Positions 1 through 7,925 of a DNA stretch of 16,826 bases are shown in pieces. A program made the translations under genes and the position numbers. This DNA is from an uncultured Gemmatimonadota bacterium (lineage in GTDB: Bacteria > Gemmatimonadota > Gemmatimonadetes > Gemmatimonadales > Gemmatimonadaceae): positions 1 to 16,826 of the forward strand of contig CAMLEQ010000028.1 in assembly GCA_946479015.1 (NCBI GenBank), written 5' to 3'. The notes under the pieces are model-generated. The model saw only the letters and a list, made by a program, of their open reading frames with translations, did not search any database and had not been told where the DNA came from. Positions within the stretch are counted from its first letter, which is position 1, and each line of letters opens with the position of its first letter.

Positions 1-1073
1 TCCCCCGCCTGGAGCGCGGCCTCGGCCTCGATGAGCCGGGCCTCCACCCAGTCGGCGAGGACGATCGGCGAGTCTCCCATCAGGGAGTACTTCTCCGGAT
101 GATAGACCGTCACCCCGTGGTCGTTCGTCCCGTTCGAGTCCGACACCGTCCGCGGGTCGGCGCTGCTCCGGTAGTCGAGGCCATCGCCCCCCTCACGATC
201 GGCGACGCTGAATGCCCAGTAGGTGGCACCGATACCCAACCGGGCGAAGTTCGGCGACAGGTCGTACCACTGCTCGGTACCCGAGAAGTGATCGGGGTAG
301 GTCTCCGCGTAGCTGAACCCATCGGGCACGCCGGCGACCGCCTGCGCGGCAGCGGCCCACTCGCCGAGGGCGAGGAGGGCGCGCCCCTTCCCCACGCGCG
401 CCATGTCGACGAAGCGCTCGCTGTCGGCCGCCAGCGTGAGCGCGCTGTCGAACATGGTGATCGCGTGCCGGTACACATCCGCCGTCGACGATCCCGGCGC
501 CAGCGTGTAGTCGCCGTCGAAGTCCAGGGTGCTCAGTGGCACGCCGGAGCAGAACAGGTCGGCGAGCAGGACCTCGGCGTACCCCTGAATGGCGTAGAGA
601 TGTCCGGTGAGCGCGTGCAGGCTGTCGGGCGCGTAGTGCGTGAGGAGGCCGCGCGCCTCGGAGGTCTGCCCGCGCACGGCCTGGAGCGCGCGATACGTGT
701 CGAAATAGATCGCGCGCCCCGGGGCGCCGTTCTCGAGCACGGGATCCACGTACTCGGGGAGGACACGGCTGTCGACCTGCATGCGGTCGTCCGTCACCCC
801 GATCGGCTGTCCGATGGTGCCGGCCTGCAGCTCGTCGCTGAGGAGGCCGGAGGCCGCCACGGCGGAGCCGGGGCCACTTCCGTATGCCCACGCCAACCGG
901 GCGAGAGCGCCGCGATAGGCGGCCACCGCGCCGGCGGGCGTCTTCGTGGAACCGGGGTCGGGGACGTTCGGGGGAAGCTCCGCGTTCCCGATGATGCGAT
1001 CCGGCGAGCAGGCGATGGTCCACCCGAGCAGCACCATCGGAGCGAAGCGGCTGAGCGTTCGGCGCGTGGTCAT
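1..1073 (-). CDS. SusD/RagB-like outer-membrane lipoprotein (partial, C-terminus beyond window)
   Basis: The frame stays open from the ATG at 1073 to the window edge, giving about 357 residues with no stop. The N-terminus has a basic stretch, then a hydrophobic run ending TIAC, a lipobox with Cys22, so it should be a lipoprotein. The helical, TPR-like body contains the family-like stretch EARLIEAEAALQAG at the visible end, where SusD proteins carry their conserved 'R-x-x-E-A' helix. In known systems SusD is the surface lid that binds substrate for the SusC porin. The gene directly follows the SusC gene, as expected. A second in-frame ATG at 1103 overlaps the upstream stop (TGATG) and could be used through translational coupling; neither ATG has a strong ribosome site. 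I prefer 1073 because it gives a compact signal peptide. Substrate unknown. Confidence 0.88.
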   Translation of the reverse strand, partial: MTTRRTLSRFAPMVLLGWTIACSPDRIIGNAELPPNVPDPGSTKTPAGAVAAYRGALARLAWAYGSGPGSAVAASGLLSDELQAGTIGQPIGVTDDRMQVDSRVLPEYVDPVLENGAPGRAIYFDTYRALQAVRGQTSEARGLLTHYAPDSLHALTGHLYAIQGYAEVLLADLFCSGVPLSTLDFDGDYTLAPGSSTADVYRHAITMFDSALTLAADSERFVDMARVGKGRALLALGEWAAAAQAVAGVPDGFSYAETYPDHFSGTEQWYDLSPNFARLGIGATYWAFSVADREGGDGLDYRSSADPRTVSDSNGTNDHGVTVYHPEKYSLMGDSPIVLADWVEARLIEAEAALQAG

Positions 1074-1102
1074 GAGTACGGTCGGTCTCCGGTGGTGGGG
1101 CA

Positions 1103-4100
1103 TCAGTAGGTCGCGCTCACGCGCATCGACCAGGTGCGCGGCTGCGGCAGCACTCCGGTGTCGATCACGCCGTTCCCCGTCGCGTAGGCGTTCACGTCCG
1201 GGTCCTTTCCGCGGTAGTTGGTGAACAGCCCCAGATTCGTCCCCTGGAGCGAGACGCGCACATCCTTCGCGCCGAGCCGGAGGGCCACGATGCGCGGCAC
1301 GGCGTACGTGATGCTCAGACTGTTGAAGCGGAGCGTGGAGACGGTCTGCATCTCGCCGTAGAGGGTGCGGTCCATCGCCGCCACGGCGGCCTGCTGCCCG
1401 AGCGGCGCGTTCGGATCGTTGAGCGCCTGCGAGAAGATCTGATTGTCGAGCGCCGTCCGGTTGATCTGGGTCTTTCCTCCCTCGTACGCGAAGCTCGCAT
1501 CCACGCTCAGGCGCCCCCGAAAGAGGCTCAGCGTGGTGCCGAAGCTCGCCTCGAAGTTCGGATCCGGCTGTCCCATGTACACGAGCGAGTCCCCCACCTG
1601 CACCTCGCTCCCCTCGATGATCCCGTCATGATTCACGTCTTCGTAGCCGATGATCGGGCGCGCCCAGCGGCCGAACAGCGGATAGCCCGCCGCCACGCGC
1701 CCATCGCCGGTGGCGTTGAAGAAGGGGGAGACGCCGGAGGAGAGGGAGACGACGCGGTTGTGATTCACGGTCATGAAGCCGTTGAGGCTCCAGATCAGGG
1801 CGTCGCTGCGCACCGGTTCCAGCCCGAGCGTGAGCGCGAATCCCGTGTTGCGGATGACACCGACGTTCTTGAGCACCGAGCTCACGTCGTAGACCGACGG
1901 CGGCACCGGCACCTCTTCGATGGCGTCGACCGTGGTGTTGTGGTGGCCCGTGAAGTAGATCGAGATCCGGTCGTCGAGCAGATCGGCATCGAACCCCGCC
2001 TCGAACTCTTTGGTGCGCTCGGGCTTGAGCTGCGTGTTCCCCAGCGTGCTCACACCGGTCCCGGTCACCAACTCCGAGTCGGTCCACACCTGGACCTGCT
2101 GGTAGAGCCGCAGCTTCTCCGCGGGCTCCGGCACGCGTCCCGCTTCCCCGTACGACACGCGGAGGCGGAACGAGTTGATCACGTTCTTGAACGGGAAGAA
2201 CGGCTCGTCGGAGACCAGGTACGAGAAGCCGAGGCGGGGGAAGGTCGGCAGCTTGACGTGCGTGCCGTACGTGCTCCCGCCGTCGAGGCGCAGCCCCGTC
2301 GAAAGGGTGAAGCGCTTGTGGCTGATCGTCGGCTCCACGAACCAGCCGAAGGTGGAGAGGTCGCTTCGCACCTCCAGCGGCGAATCCGGATACTTGGCGG
2401 AGCCGAGCGAGGTCTCCCCGGGTGCCAGATCATGCCCGCTGTTGGTGAAGTCGAGCGCCCCCGTGCCCACGAAGTTGGCGCCGACGCTCGTTCGCAACTG
2501 GAGACCGAGCGGGAGCGGCGCGATCGCCGTGGCGCGGAGCGTCACGGTGCGAGTGAGCGTCGTGCTCTGGTTGAGGGAGACCATGCCCACCGTGTCGGCC
2601 CCACTGGGCACGTATCCCCGCGGCACCACGACATGGTCGTCCCGCGCGTTGTAGCTGATCCCGGCGTCGCCGTGCGCGGTGAGCCAGGACAGCGGGCGCC
2701 ACTCCAGGTTCACGCCGTTGGTGAACGTGGTCTGCTGGGAGGTCACGTGCTGGTAGAAGCCGCTGAACGGCGTCCCCGAGGTCAACTGGCTGATGCTGTT
2801 GCCGTTGGCTTGCCAGGTGAGCCCCGAAGCAGAATCGTAGTACGTGCGCATGAGCGCCCCGAGTTGCCCCTCGAGGTCGGAGCGCTGCTGGTCGGAACGC
2901 GAGAGCATCGCCTGGAGGCGCACGTTGGCTTTCTTGCCGAGCTCCATGCCGAGCCCCGTGTTGGCGCTCCACTCCCTGAAGTGGTGCGGGTGCACCATCC
3001 AATCGGGGGGCGCCGATCCGACGCGGTTCCGGAAGCGCTCCACCTCCATGTTCGGGAGCGTCAGCAGCCCGGTCTCGTCGGAGAGGCTCCCCGACACGTC
3101 GTACGTGAGCGACGCCACGCCGCCTGAGACGCCGACGGTGCCCGCCGTGCGCTCGCCGTTCCCGAGCACGGAGTAGCGCGGGTCGTTCAGGAGCTGGAAG
3201 TGCGTGACGCTGTCCGTCACGCATTGCTGATTGCGCAGCGCGCAGAGCTGCCAGGGATCGGACTGCGCGACCGGGTGCCCCCACCGAAAGTAGCCGACGG
3301 GGTAGCTCCCGGGCTGCGACGTCTGGCCGTAGTCGACGTGCGCGGTCCAGCGCGCGGGGCCCGCGCGCCCGTGCTTGGTGGTGATGACGATCACCCCGTT
3401 CGCGGCATCCTGCCCGTAGAGCGTGGCGGCCGATGCGCCCTTCACCACCTCGATCGTCTGGATGGAGTTCGGATCGATCTGGTCGAGCAGCGAGGGCGCC
3501 GGCGGCGCGTACCCCTGCGGGTTCCGCAGCGCGAGGTTGCGCGAGCGGTCGGCCGACTGCTGCGCGTACACGCGCACGCCGTCCACGATCACGATCGGGT
3601 CGTTGTTGAGCAGCGCGCTGTGGGCGCCGCGCAGCCGGAAGCGAATGGGATCGCCCGGGGCACCGGACGAACGGATGGCGGTGAGCTCGGGCACGCGGTT
3701 CACGAGCAGGTCGCTCACGCTCCGGATCGGCTGCGTGGCGGCGATCGAGTCGACGTCGAGCACGGTGATGTCGTTCGCGATCTCCATGCGCCGCTGCGGG
3801 CCCGTGGCCGTGACCACCACCTGTTGCAGTTGGCTCATCGACATCGTGAGCGCGAAGTCCTGCCGCACCGATGCGTTGGGGCCGGAGATCACGCCCACGA
3901 CGTGCGTCGCGGCGCGATAGCCGATCATTCGCACGACGAGCGCGCGCGGTCCGGCGGGCACGCGGTTGAACCAGAAGTAGCCGCTGTCGTTGGTCGCCGT
4001 GGTGAGCGCCGTCCCCTCCACGTTCACCCGGGCGCCCTCGATCGGTCGCGCCGTCACCGAGTCGGTGACGCGTCCCCACACGTCGCCGAACGCGCTGTCG

Positions 4101-4504
4101 GCCATCGTCGCCTGGCCGCGCTTTCGCTCCGCGCGCACGAGCGTGATCTGCCCTTTCTTCGTGACGCGCACCTCGATGCCGCTCCCCTCGAGCACCCTGG
4201 CCAGCGCCTCGCCGGCGGGCATGCCGGTCGCCACGATGGTGACGTGCTTGTCCAGATTCGGCAGCCGGTCGGTGTACGCGAGGCGGAGATCCGCCTGCTG
4301 GTCGATCGCCTGGATCGCCTGCACGAGCGGCACGCCGCGCAGCGCGAGCGTCACGGTGCGACGGAGGGGAGCGACCGCGCTTCCGGCGCCTGTCCCCTGC
4401 GTGCCCTGCGTCCCCTGCGGGACCGGAGCATCCGCCTGGGCACGTGCGGGCGCGGTGATGCTGCCGGCGAGCAGGATGGCCACGAGCCATCGAACGACGT
4501 GCAT
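1103..4504 (-). CDS. SusC/RagA-family TonB-dependent outer-membrane porin with STN signalling domain
   Basis: 1133 residues. Order of domains: signal peptide (1-23, ending ARAQA); STN domain (about 50-123, beginning VTLALRGVPLVQAIQ), which in FecA-type receptors contacts a FecR partner; a carboxypeptidase-regulatory-like beta-sandwich (about 141-205); TonB plug (about 228-378) with the SusC hallmarks IVIVDGVRV and EVVKGASAATLYG plus ANGVIVITTKHG; then a beta-barrel of about 750 residues ending in SATY, an aromatic terminus typical of outer-membrane barrels. It should import a TonB-dependent substrate together with the SusD-like protein. The frame extends 30 codons further upstream, but the ATG at 4504 is preferred: GGAG lies 6 bases before it and the signal peptide starts there. 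The STN domain and the adjacent sigma/FecR pair suggest that it also acts as the signal receptor. Substrate not deducible. Confidence 0.93.
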   Translation of the reverse strand: MHVVRWLVAILLAGSITAPARAQADAPVPQGTQGTQGTGAGSAVAPLRRTVTLALRGVPLVQAIQAIDQQADLRLAYTDRLPNLDKHVTIVATGMPAGEALARVLEGSGIEVRVTKKGQITLVRAERKRGQATMADSAFGDVWGRVTDSVTARPIEGARVNVEGTALTTATNDSGYFWFNRVPAGPRALVVRMIGYRAATHVVGVISGPNASVRQDFALTMSMSQLQQVVVTATGPQRRMEIANDITVLDVDSIAATQPIRSVSDLLVNRVPELTAIRSSGAPGDPIRFRLRGAHSALLNNDPIVIVDGVRVYAQQSADRSRNLALRNPQGYAPPAPSLLDQIDPNSIQTIEVVKGASAATLYGQDAANGVIVITTKHGRAGPARWTAHVDYGQTSQPGSYPVGYFRWGHPVAQSDPWQLCALRNQQCVTDSVTHFQLLNDPRYSVLGNGERTAGTVGVSGGVASLTYDVSGSLSDETGLLTLPNMEVERFRNRVGSAPPDWMVHPHHFREWSANTGLGMELGKKANVRLQAMLSRSDQQRSDLEGQLGALMRTYYDSASGLTWQANGNSISQLTSGTPFSGFYQHVTSQQTTFTNGVNLEWRPLSWLTAHGDAGISYNARDDHVVVPRGYVPSGADTVGMVSLNQSTTLTRTVTLRATAIAPLPLGLQLRTSVGANFVGTGALDFTNSGHDLAPGETSLGSAKYPDSPLEVRSDLSTFGWFVEPTISHKRFTLSTGLRLDGGSTYGTHVKLPTFPRLGFSYLVSDEPFFPFKNVINSFRLRVSYGEAGRVPEPAEKLRLYQQVQVWTDSELVTGTGVSTLGNTQLKPERTKEFEAGFDADLLDDRISIYFTGHHNTTVDAIEEVPVPPSVYDVSSVLKNVGVIRNTGFALTLGLEPVRSDALIWSLNGFMTVNHNRVVSLSSGVSPFFNATGDGRVAAGYPLFGRWARPIIGYEDVNHDGIIEGSEVQVGDSLVYMGQPDPNFEASFGTTLSLFRGRLSVDASFAYEGGKTQINRTALDNQIFSQALNDPNAPLGQQAAVAAMDRTLYGEMQTVSTLRFNSLSITYAVPRIVALRLGAKDVRVSLQGTNLGLFTNYRGKDPDVNAYATGNGVIDTGVLPQPRTWSMRVSATY

Positions 4505-4510
4505 TGGTGA

Positions 4511-4514
4511 CTCC
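4511..4514 (-). promoter_or_regulatory. Ribosome binding site fixing the porin start
   Basis: On the minus strand GGAG is followed by 6 bases and the ATG at 4504. This decides between the signal-peptide start and the longer open frame, whose extra 30 codons have no such site and would run over the promoter at 4549-4580. Confidence 0.6.
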
Positions 4515-4548
4515 ACGGGTGGGCGAATGTGGCTGGAAGGATTCGCTC

Positions 4549-4580
4549 GAGAGGACCAACCGCGATCGGAAAACCCCTCA
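4549..4580 (-). promoter_or_regulatory. Putative ECF-sigma promoter of the porin gene (copy A)
   Basis: On the minus strand TGAGGGG (4580-4574), continuing TTTTCCG, is followed exactly 17 bases later by GTCCTCTC (4556-4549). The same two blocks at the same spacing occur before the ECF sigma gene (6518-6549). Two conserved blocks at fixed spacing fit a -35/-10 pair. The predicted leader to the porin ATG is about 40 bases. That the neighbouring sigma factor reads it is inference. Confidence 0.6.
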
Positions 4581-4588
4581 TGGCGGGA

Positions 4589-4625
4589 GCGCACACCCGG
4601 GCGGTCACGCGCGCCCGGGGTGCGC
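4589..4625 (-). terminator. Hairpin after fecR, likely transcription terminator
   Basis: Arms at 4589-4603 and 4612-4625 pair over 14 bp with one bulged base around an 8-base loop. The hairpin begins five bases past the fecR stop and ends before the porin promoter. No T-run follows immediately, although TTTT occurs 15 bases further on, inside the promoter motif. It probably separates the sigma-fecR transcript from the porin transcript, perhaps incompletely. Confidence 0.5.
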
Positions 4626-4630
4626 GGCGA

Positions 4631-5701
4631 TCACCGTGCGCCGAGGATCACGGCACGGCCGATGCGCCGGTACGGCACCTGGAGCGCCGCGGCGAGCTGC
4701 TCGACCGCGTCCCCTGCGGTCGCGCCATCGAGCGTGATGGTCACGCGGACGCGAGCGAGGGAGGAATCCGCGACGGTGAAGTCGAGGTCGTACCACCGGG
4801 TGAGATCGCGGAGGAGCGCGTCGAGCGGCACGAGCTGATAGTTGAGCCGCCCCGAGGTCCACGCCGTGCCGCGGGCCACGTCGGCGGTGCCGACGTGCAC
4901 GTAGCCGCTCGGGTTCACCGTGCCTCGCTCCCCGCGCTCCACCAGCGCGCCGCCCCGCGCGACCGCATCGCGCGAGCGGAGCGCCACGCGGCCGTGCGTG
5001 GTGAGCACCTGCACCACGCTGTCGCCAGGATATGCGCGCACGTCGAACGCCGTCCCCACCACCTGCACGGCCGCGAAGCGCGCGAGCACGCTGAAGGGGT
5101 GCGTGGTGTCGGGCGCCACGGCGAAGTACGCCTCGCCCTCGAGCTGCACGGTGCGGCGGCGCGCGCCGGCCAGCCGGCCGTAGCGCAGGCGGCTCAGCGG
5201 TCCGAGGGTGACGGTGGTACCGTCATCGAGGTGCACCGTCCGGCGCTCGCCCACCCGCGTGGCCACCTCGCGCTGCGGCGCGGCGGCGGCGAGCCATTCC
5301 TCGATCGTGCTCGCGATGCGTTCGCGCTGGGCGACGGCGGCCACCATGCTCGCCGCCAGCCCCGCGATCGCCACCAGCATGCGCCGGCGCGACGGCGCGC
5401 GATGCAGCCCGATCTCGGTCGCGGGTCCGAGCGCGCGCGGCGGCTCGCCATCGGCCATGCGCGCGCGCACGCGCTCCCACGCGGCCACGGAGCGCCGGCG
5501 CGGCGGACGCTGCCGCGCCATCGCCCCGAGTCGCTGCACGGCGCGCACCATGTCCCGTCGCATCGGATCGTCCGCCACCCAGCGCTCGAGCTCCGCGGCA
5601 TCCTCGGCGGAGAGCGGCGTGCGGCTGAAGCGCACGAGCGCCGTCCAGACCGGATCATCGTGCGGCAGCGTCTCCATCCCCCCCTCGTCATCGATCCTCA
5701 T
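4631..5701 (-). CDS. FecR-family anti-sigma factor / sigma regulator
   Basis: 356 residues. N-terminal DUF4880-like cytoplasmic segment (about 15-62) that in this family binds the sigma factor; a single membrane helix (about 108-124, MLVAIAGLAASMVAAVA); periplasmic FecR domain (about 145-245) with the family-like stretches TVQLEGEAYFAV, HPFSVLA and VVGTAFDVRAYP; and a C-terminal STN-like/DUF4974 region (about 287-356). It should hold the ECF sigma factor inactive, or activate it, until the STN domain of the loaded porin signals through TonB. The gene starts 6 bases after the sigma stop, so the two are probably co-transcribed and translationally coupled. A second in-frame ATG at 5677 directly follows a G-run and is a possible alternative start that would remove 8 residues. 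Confidence 0.9.
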   Translation of the reverse strand: MRIDDEGGMETLPHDDPVWTALVRFSRTPLSAEDAAELERWVADDPMRRDMVRAVQRLGAMARQRPPRRRSVAAWERVRARMADGEPPRALGPATEIGLHRAPSRRRMLVAIAGLAASMVAAVAQRERIASTIEEWLAAAAPQREVATRVGERRTVHLDDGTTVTLGPLSRLRYGRLAGARRRTVQLEGEAYFAVAPDTTHPFSVLARFAAVQVVGTAFDVRAYPGDSVVQVLTTHGRVALRSRDAVARGGALVERGERGTVNPSGYVHVGTADVARGTAWTSGRLNYQLVPLDALLRDLTRWYDLDFTVADSSLARVRVTITLDGATAGDAVEQLAAALQVPYRRIGRAVILGAR

Positions 5702-5707
5702 GGGCCC

Positions 5708-6334
5708 TCACTCGAGCATGCCGTGGAGGCCGCGCCACAGACGCTTCACCGCCCGTGCGAGCTGGTTCTCCACCGTTCTCACCGACACGCTCATCACCTG
5801 CGCGATCTCGGCGTAGCTGAGACCGTGCTGGTAGTAGAGCAGGTACGTCTCCCGGATGCGCTCGGGGAGCGCCTCGATCGCGCGCTCCGCCAGCGCGAAC
5901 AGCTCGCTGCTGCGAACCGCATCCTCCACCTCGTTGCGCTGACCGGCCAGCGTCACACGCCCTTCCATCTCCGTGCGCTCCACGTACTGCTGCTCCATCC
6001 GGCGCCGCCGGATCTGATTGAGCGCGCGGTTGCGCACGGCCACGTACAGGTAGCTCGCGACCGCACGCCCGGGGCGGAGCCGCTCGCGCCCCGCCCACAG
6101 CGCGAGAAAGACGTCGTCCACGATCTCCTCTGCGGCTTGCGGCGAGCGGACGTACGTCTCGGCGTACGCGCAGAGGCGATCGTAGAACGCGTGGAAGAGC
6201 GCCTCGAACGCCGCGGTGTCGCCGTCGGCGATGCGAGACATCCAGAGGATCAGCGCGTCGGACGTCGGGTCAGGCGACGCCGACACGGGATCCGGCCCAT
6301 CGCAGCGTGCGGCCGCCGCGCGCTCTACCGGCAT
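5708..6334 (-). CDS. ECF-type RNA polymerase sigma factor (sigma-70 family)
   Basis: 208 residues from the ATG at 6334; a GTG at 6355 would add 7. After about 30 loose N-terminal residues comes region 2 (about 42-110: AFEALFHAFYDRLCAYAETYV, then AAEEIVDDVFLALW and RNRALNQIRRRR), which binds core polymerase and the -10 element. Region 4 (about 148-202) has the helix-turn-helix LSYAEIAQVMSVSVRTVENQL for the -35 element. There is no region 3, as expected for the ECF class. The closest style is the FecI-like group found beside FecR/SusC genes in Bacteroidota and Gemmatimonadota. A GGGG lies 6 bases before the ATG. It probably transcribes its own operon and the porin gene through the shared motif at 6518-6549 and 4549-4580. 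Confidence 0.92.
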   Translation of the reverse strand: MPVERAAAARCDGPDPVSASPDPTSDALILWMSRIADGDTAAFEALFHAFYDRLCAYAETYVRSPQAAEEIVDDVFLALWAGRERLRPGRAVASYLYVAVRNRALNQIRRRRMEQQYVERTEMEGRVTLAGQRNEVEDAVRSSELFALAERAIEALPERIRETYLLYYQHGLSYAEIAQVMSVSVRTVENQLARAVKRLWRGLHGMLE

Positions 6335-6517
6335 GCGTCGCCCCCGCGGCTGCACCGCCGCGTGATCGCGTCACCCTCGCGATGCGGCGATCGGTGATAC
6401 GAGCGCCGCCAGCGAGTGGCGTCGGGATCTGTACTGCGGGACTCCAGCGACGTGGGAGAGCGGATCATCGGCGGATTCCTGTGGCATCGGCTGACCGGTC
6501 ATCGGCGGCGGTTCCGA
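6335..6517 (-). other. Long leader of the sigma gene
   Basis: About 180 bases separate the putative -10 element (6518-6525) from the sigma ATG. A 42-codon reading frame (ATG at 6502, TGA at 6371-6373) lies in this leader, in the same frame as the sigma gene. It has no ribosome site and no recognisable product. I see no riboswitch-like fold that I can defend. Confidence 0.3.
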
Positions 6518-6549
6518 GAGAGGACACGGAGGGGCGGAAAAACCCCTCA
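6518..6549 (-). promoter_or_regulatory. Putative ECF-sigma promoter of the sigma-fecR operon (copy B)
   Basis: On the minus strand TGAGGGG (6549-6543), continuing TTTTTCCG, is followed exactly 17 bases later by GTCCTCTC (6525-6518). It matches copy A at 4549-4580 in both blocks and in spacing, while the bases between differ. This suggests autoregulation by the sigma factor encoded downstream; the sigma assignment is inference. Confidence 0.58.
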
Positions 6550-6633
6550 CGGTGGGTGGAAACGATTTATCACCGGCAAAATCCGCACACGCACGAGTCC
6601 GCTGGGCGGTGTCAAATGCCCTAAACGCGTGAC

Positions 6634-6670
6634 GGCCGGCCCCCACCACAACCTGGAGGTGCGGGCCGGC
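6634..6670 (-). terminator. Hairpin downstream of the VOC gene
   Basis: Arms 6635-6647 and 6658-6670 are complementary over 13 bp with one mismatch around a 10-base loop. The hairpin lies about 130 bases past the VOC-gene stop and before promoter copy B. There is no T-run directly after it, only TTT about 10 bases later on the minus strand. It could terminate the VOC transcript. The rest of 6671-6802 shows nothing further that I can support. Confidence 0.35.
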
Positions 6671-6802
6671 GTGGGACGGGGATGCTGCGCACGGTGGCGC
6701 CGTCGCCGGCGCGGGCGCGGCCCTAGCTGCGATGGGGGCTCGGGAAAGCGGAACGGAGCGGGTGAGCGCTCGCGCCCGGCGATCGCGGCGCCGACATGGT
6801 GA

Positions 6803-7573
6803 TCAGCGCGTGCCGTGGAGCGCGAACGGCGCTCCCTGGGGATCGACGCACTGCGCGATCCAGTCTCCGCCAGGAACTTCCATGGGCCCGTTGATCACCG
6901 TGCCGCCGTTGCGCGTCACCGCCTCCACGGCGCGCGACACATCGTCCACCTTCACGTAGCAGAGCCAGTTGGGCGGCACCGGCATGTCGGGCGTCTTGTC
7001 GAACATGCCGCCATACGTCCGGTCACCCTTCCCGTACATCTGGTACGTCCCCATCGCCCCCATGTCGAAGTCGCTCGTCTTCTCCCAGCCGAAGAGCTGG
7101 TGATAGAAGTCGAACGCGGCCGCATGATCCGTAGTGAGGAGCTCGTGCCAGGAGACGTCGCCGACGCGCGGCGGCGCCTCGTCCATGGGCGGCTGGCCGC
7201 GTGAGGAACCGAAGATGGCGAACACCGCCCCCTGTGGGTCGCGCAGCACCGCGAAGCGGCCGACGTCGGGGATGTCGGCGGGCTCGCGAACCACCATCGC
7301 GCCCAGCCGGGCGGCCTGGGCGGCGGTGGCGTCGACGTCGCGCACGCCGATGTACGGGAGCCAGTGCGGCTGCACTCCCTGCGACCGCATGTACTCGTCG
7401 ATTCCCCAGACGCCGCCGATGGTCGTCTCGCCGTTCGCCCACATGGTGTACGGCGTGGGCCCATCCCAGCGCCGGGTGCCCCACCCCACGACGTTCGGGT
7501 AGAAGCGTGTTGCTCCGTCGGGATCGGGCGTCATGAGCTCGTACCAGACGAAGCGGCCGTGCGGATCGGACAT
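6803..7573 (-). CDS. Two-domain VOC-superfamily protein (glyoxalase/bleomycin-resistance/dioxygenase fold)
   Basis: 256 residues forming two similar halves. Half one (about 5-122) starts GRFVWYELMTPDPDGATRFY and reaches VVGWGTRRW, ending with DPQGAVFAIF. Half two (about 138-256) starts VSWHELLTTDHAAAFDFYHQLFGWEKT and ends with DPQGAPFALHGTR. The repeated W-x-E-L(L/M)-T start, FYxxxxGW and DPQGAxFA pattern is typical of cytosolic tandem VOC proteins. Family members bind a metal and small molecules, but the substrate cannot be told here. ATG codons occur at 7579 and 7573; the GGAG at 7580-7583 is correctly spaced (6 bases) only for 7573. The gene appears monocistronic, flanked by a divergent di-heme protein gene upstream and a hairpin downstream. 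The same frame runs open far upstream, but that stretch is antisense to the di-heme gene and is not coding. Confidence 0.88.
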   Translation of the reverse strand: MSDPHGRFVWYELMTPDPDGATRFYPNVVGWGTRRWDGPTPYTMWANGETTIGGVWGIDEYMRSQGVQPHWLPYIGVRDVDATAAQAARLGAMVVREPADIPDVGRFAVLRDPQGAVFAIFGSSRGQPPMDEAPPRVGDVSWHELLTTDHAAAFDFYHQLFGWEKTSDFDMGAMGTYQMYGKGDRTYGGMFDKTPDMPVPPNWLCYVKVDDVSRAVEAVTRNGGTVINGPMEVPGGDWIAQCVDPQGAPFALHGTR

Positions 7574-7579
7574 GTGCAT

Positions 7580-7583
7580 CTCC
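7580..7583 (-). promoter_or_regulatory. Ribosome binding site fixing the VOC start
   Basis: GGAG on the minus strand stands 6 bases before the ATG at 7573 and directly abuts the ATG at 7579, so the downstream ATG is the real start. Confidence 0.6.
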
Positions 7584-7600
7584 AGTTGAGTGGAGGACCG

Positions 7601-7629
7601 AATATATCCCGAAACACCAGATACGCCAG
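7601..7629 (-). promoter_or_regulatory. Weak sigma-70-like promoter candidate for the VOC gene
   Basis: A small AT-rich island in GC-rich DNA reads TATATT on the minus strand (7606-7601). With a 17-base spacer the -35 position reads CTGGCG, matching TTGACA at only three of six positions. The leader would be about 20 bases and include the GGAG site. Confidence 0.3.
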
Positions 7630-7925
7630 GGGCGGTGGAGTGACGGGGGGCGGCACGCGAGCCCTTCCGTTCGCGCTCCTCGCGCGCCGCGCACCTCGCG
7701 CGGCGCGGCCACCCGATCGTGCGGCAGACCCCACATGTTTGCGCCTCACGCCTAACGACTCGCCGCCGCGCTCGCCGCCGCACGACGGATGTGGTGCAGC
7801 CACCTGACGAAAGCGTGGAGCCCGCCACCCCGCTGCTGACGCCGCACGAGCACCTCCCATTTGTCCGACAGCGCGGACAGCCTTCAGCGCGCACGTTGTC
7901 CCCCTGAACGTGGACGCTCATGCTC
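7630..7925. other. Divergent intergenic region
   Basis: This lies between the VOC and di-heme protein genes. It holds a perfect 10-bp GC hairpin (7683-7692 with 7698-7707, loop ACCTC) and, nearer the di-heme gene, the dyad at 7862-7879. Open frames crossing it have no ribosome sites and no recognisable protein pattern. I see no clear promoter for the di-heme gene. Confidence 0.4.
7862..7879. promoter_or_regulatory. Dyad upstream of the di-heme gene, possible operator
   Basis: TGTCCG, six bases, then CGGACA: a perfect 6+6 inverted repeat 57 bases before the start codon at 7937. The size and position suit a dimeric regulator, but short GC dyads are common in such DNA, so this is weak. Confidence 0.25.

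Noticed and set aside
1628..3127. 499-codon plus-strand frame inside the porin gene, and similar frames at 3200-4510 and 4529-6397
   Set aside because: They are opposite the porin, fecR and sigma genes, which have clear domains. These frames are composition artefacts without ribosome sites or motifs.
2430..4559. 709-codon frame on the same strand as the porin gene
   Set aside because: It is a frame-shifted shadow rich in Arg/Ala/His with no domains; the porin frame carries all the family motifs.
7683..7707. Perfect 10-bp GC hairpin in the divergent intergenic region as a terminator or small RNA
   Set aside because: It has no T-run, is not placed after either gene's stop, and such GC self-pairing is common at this composition.
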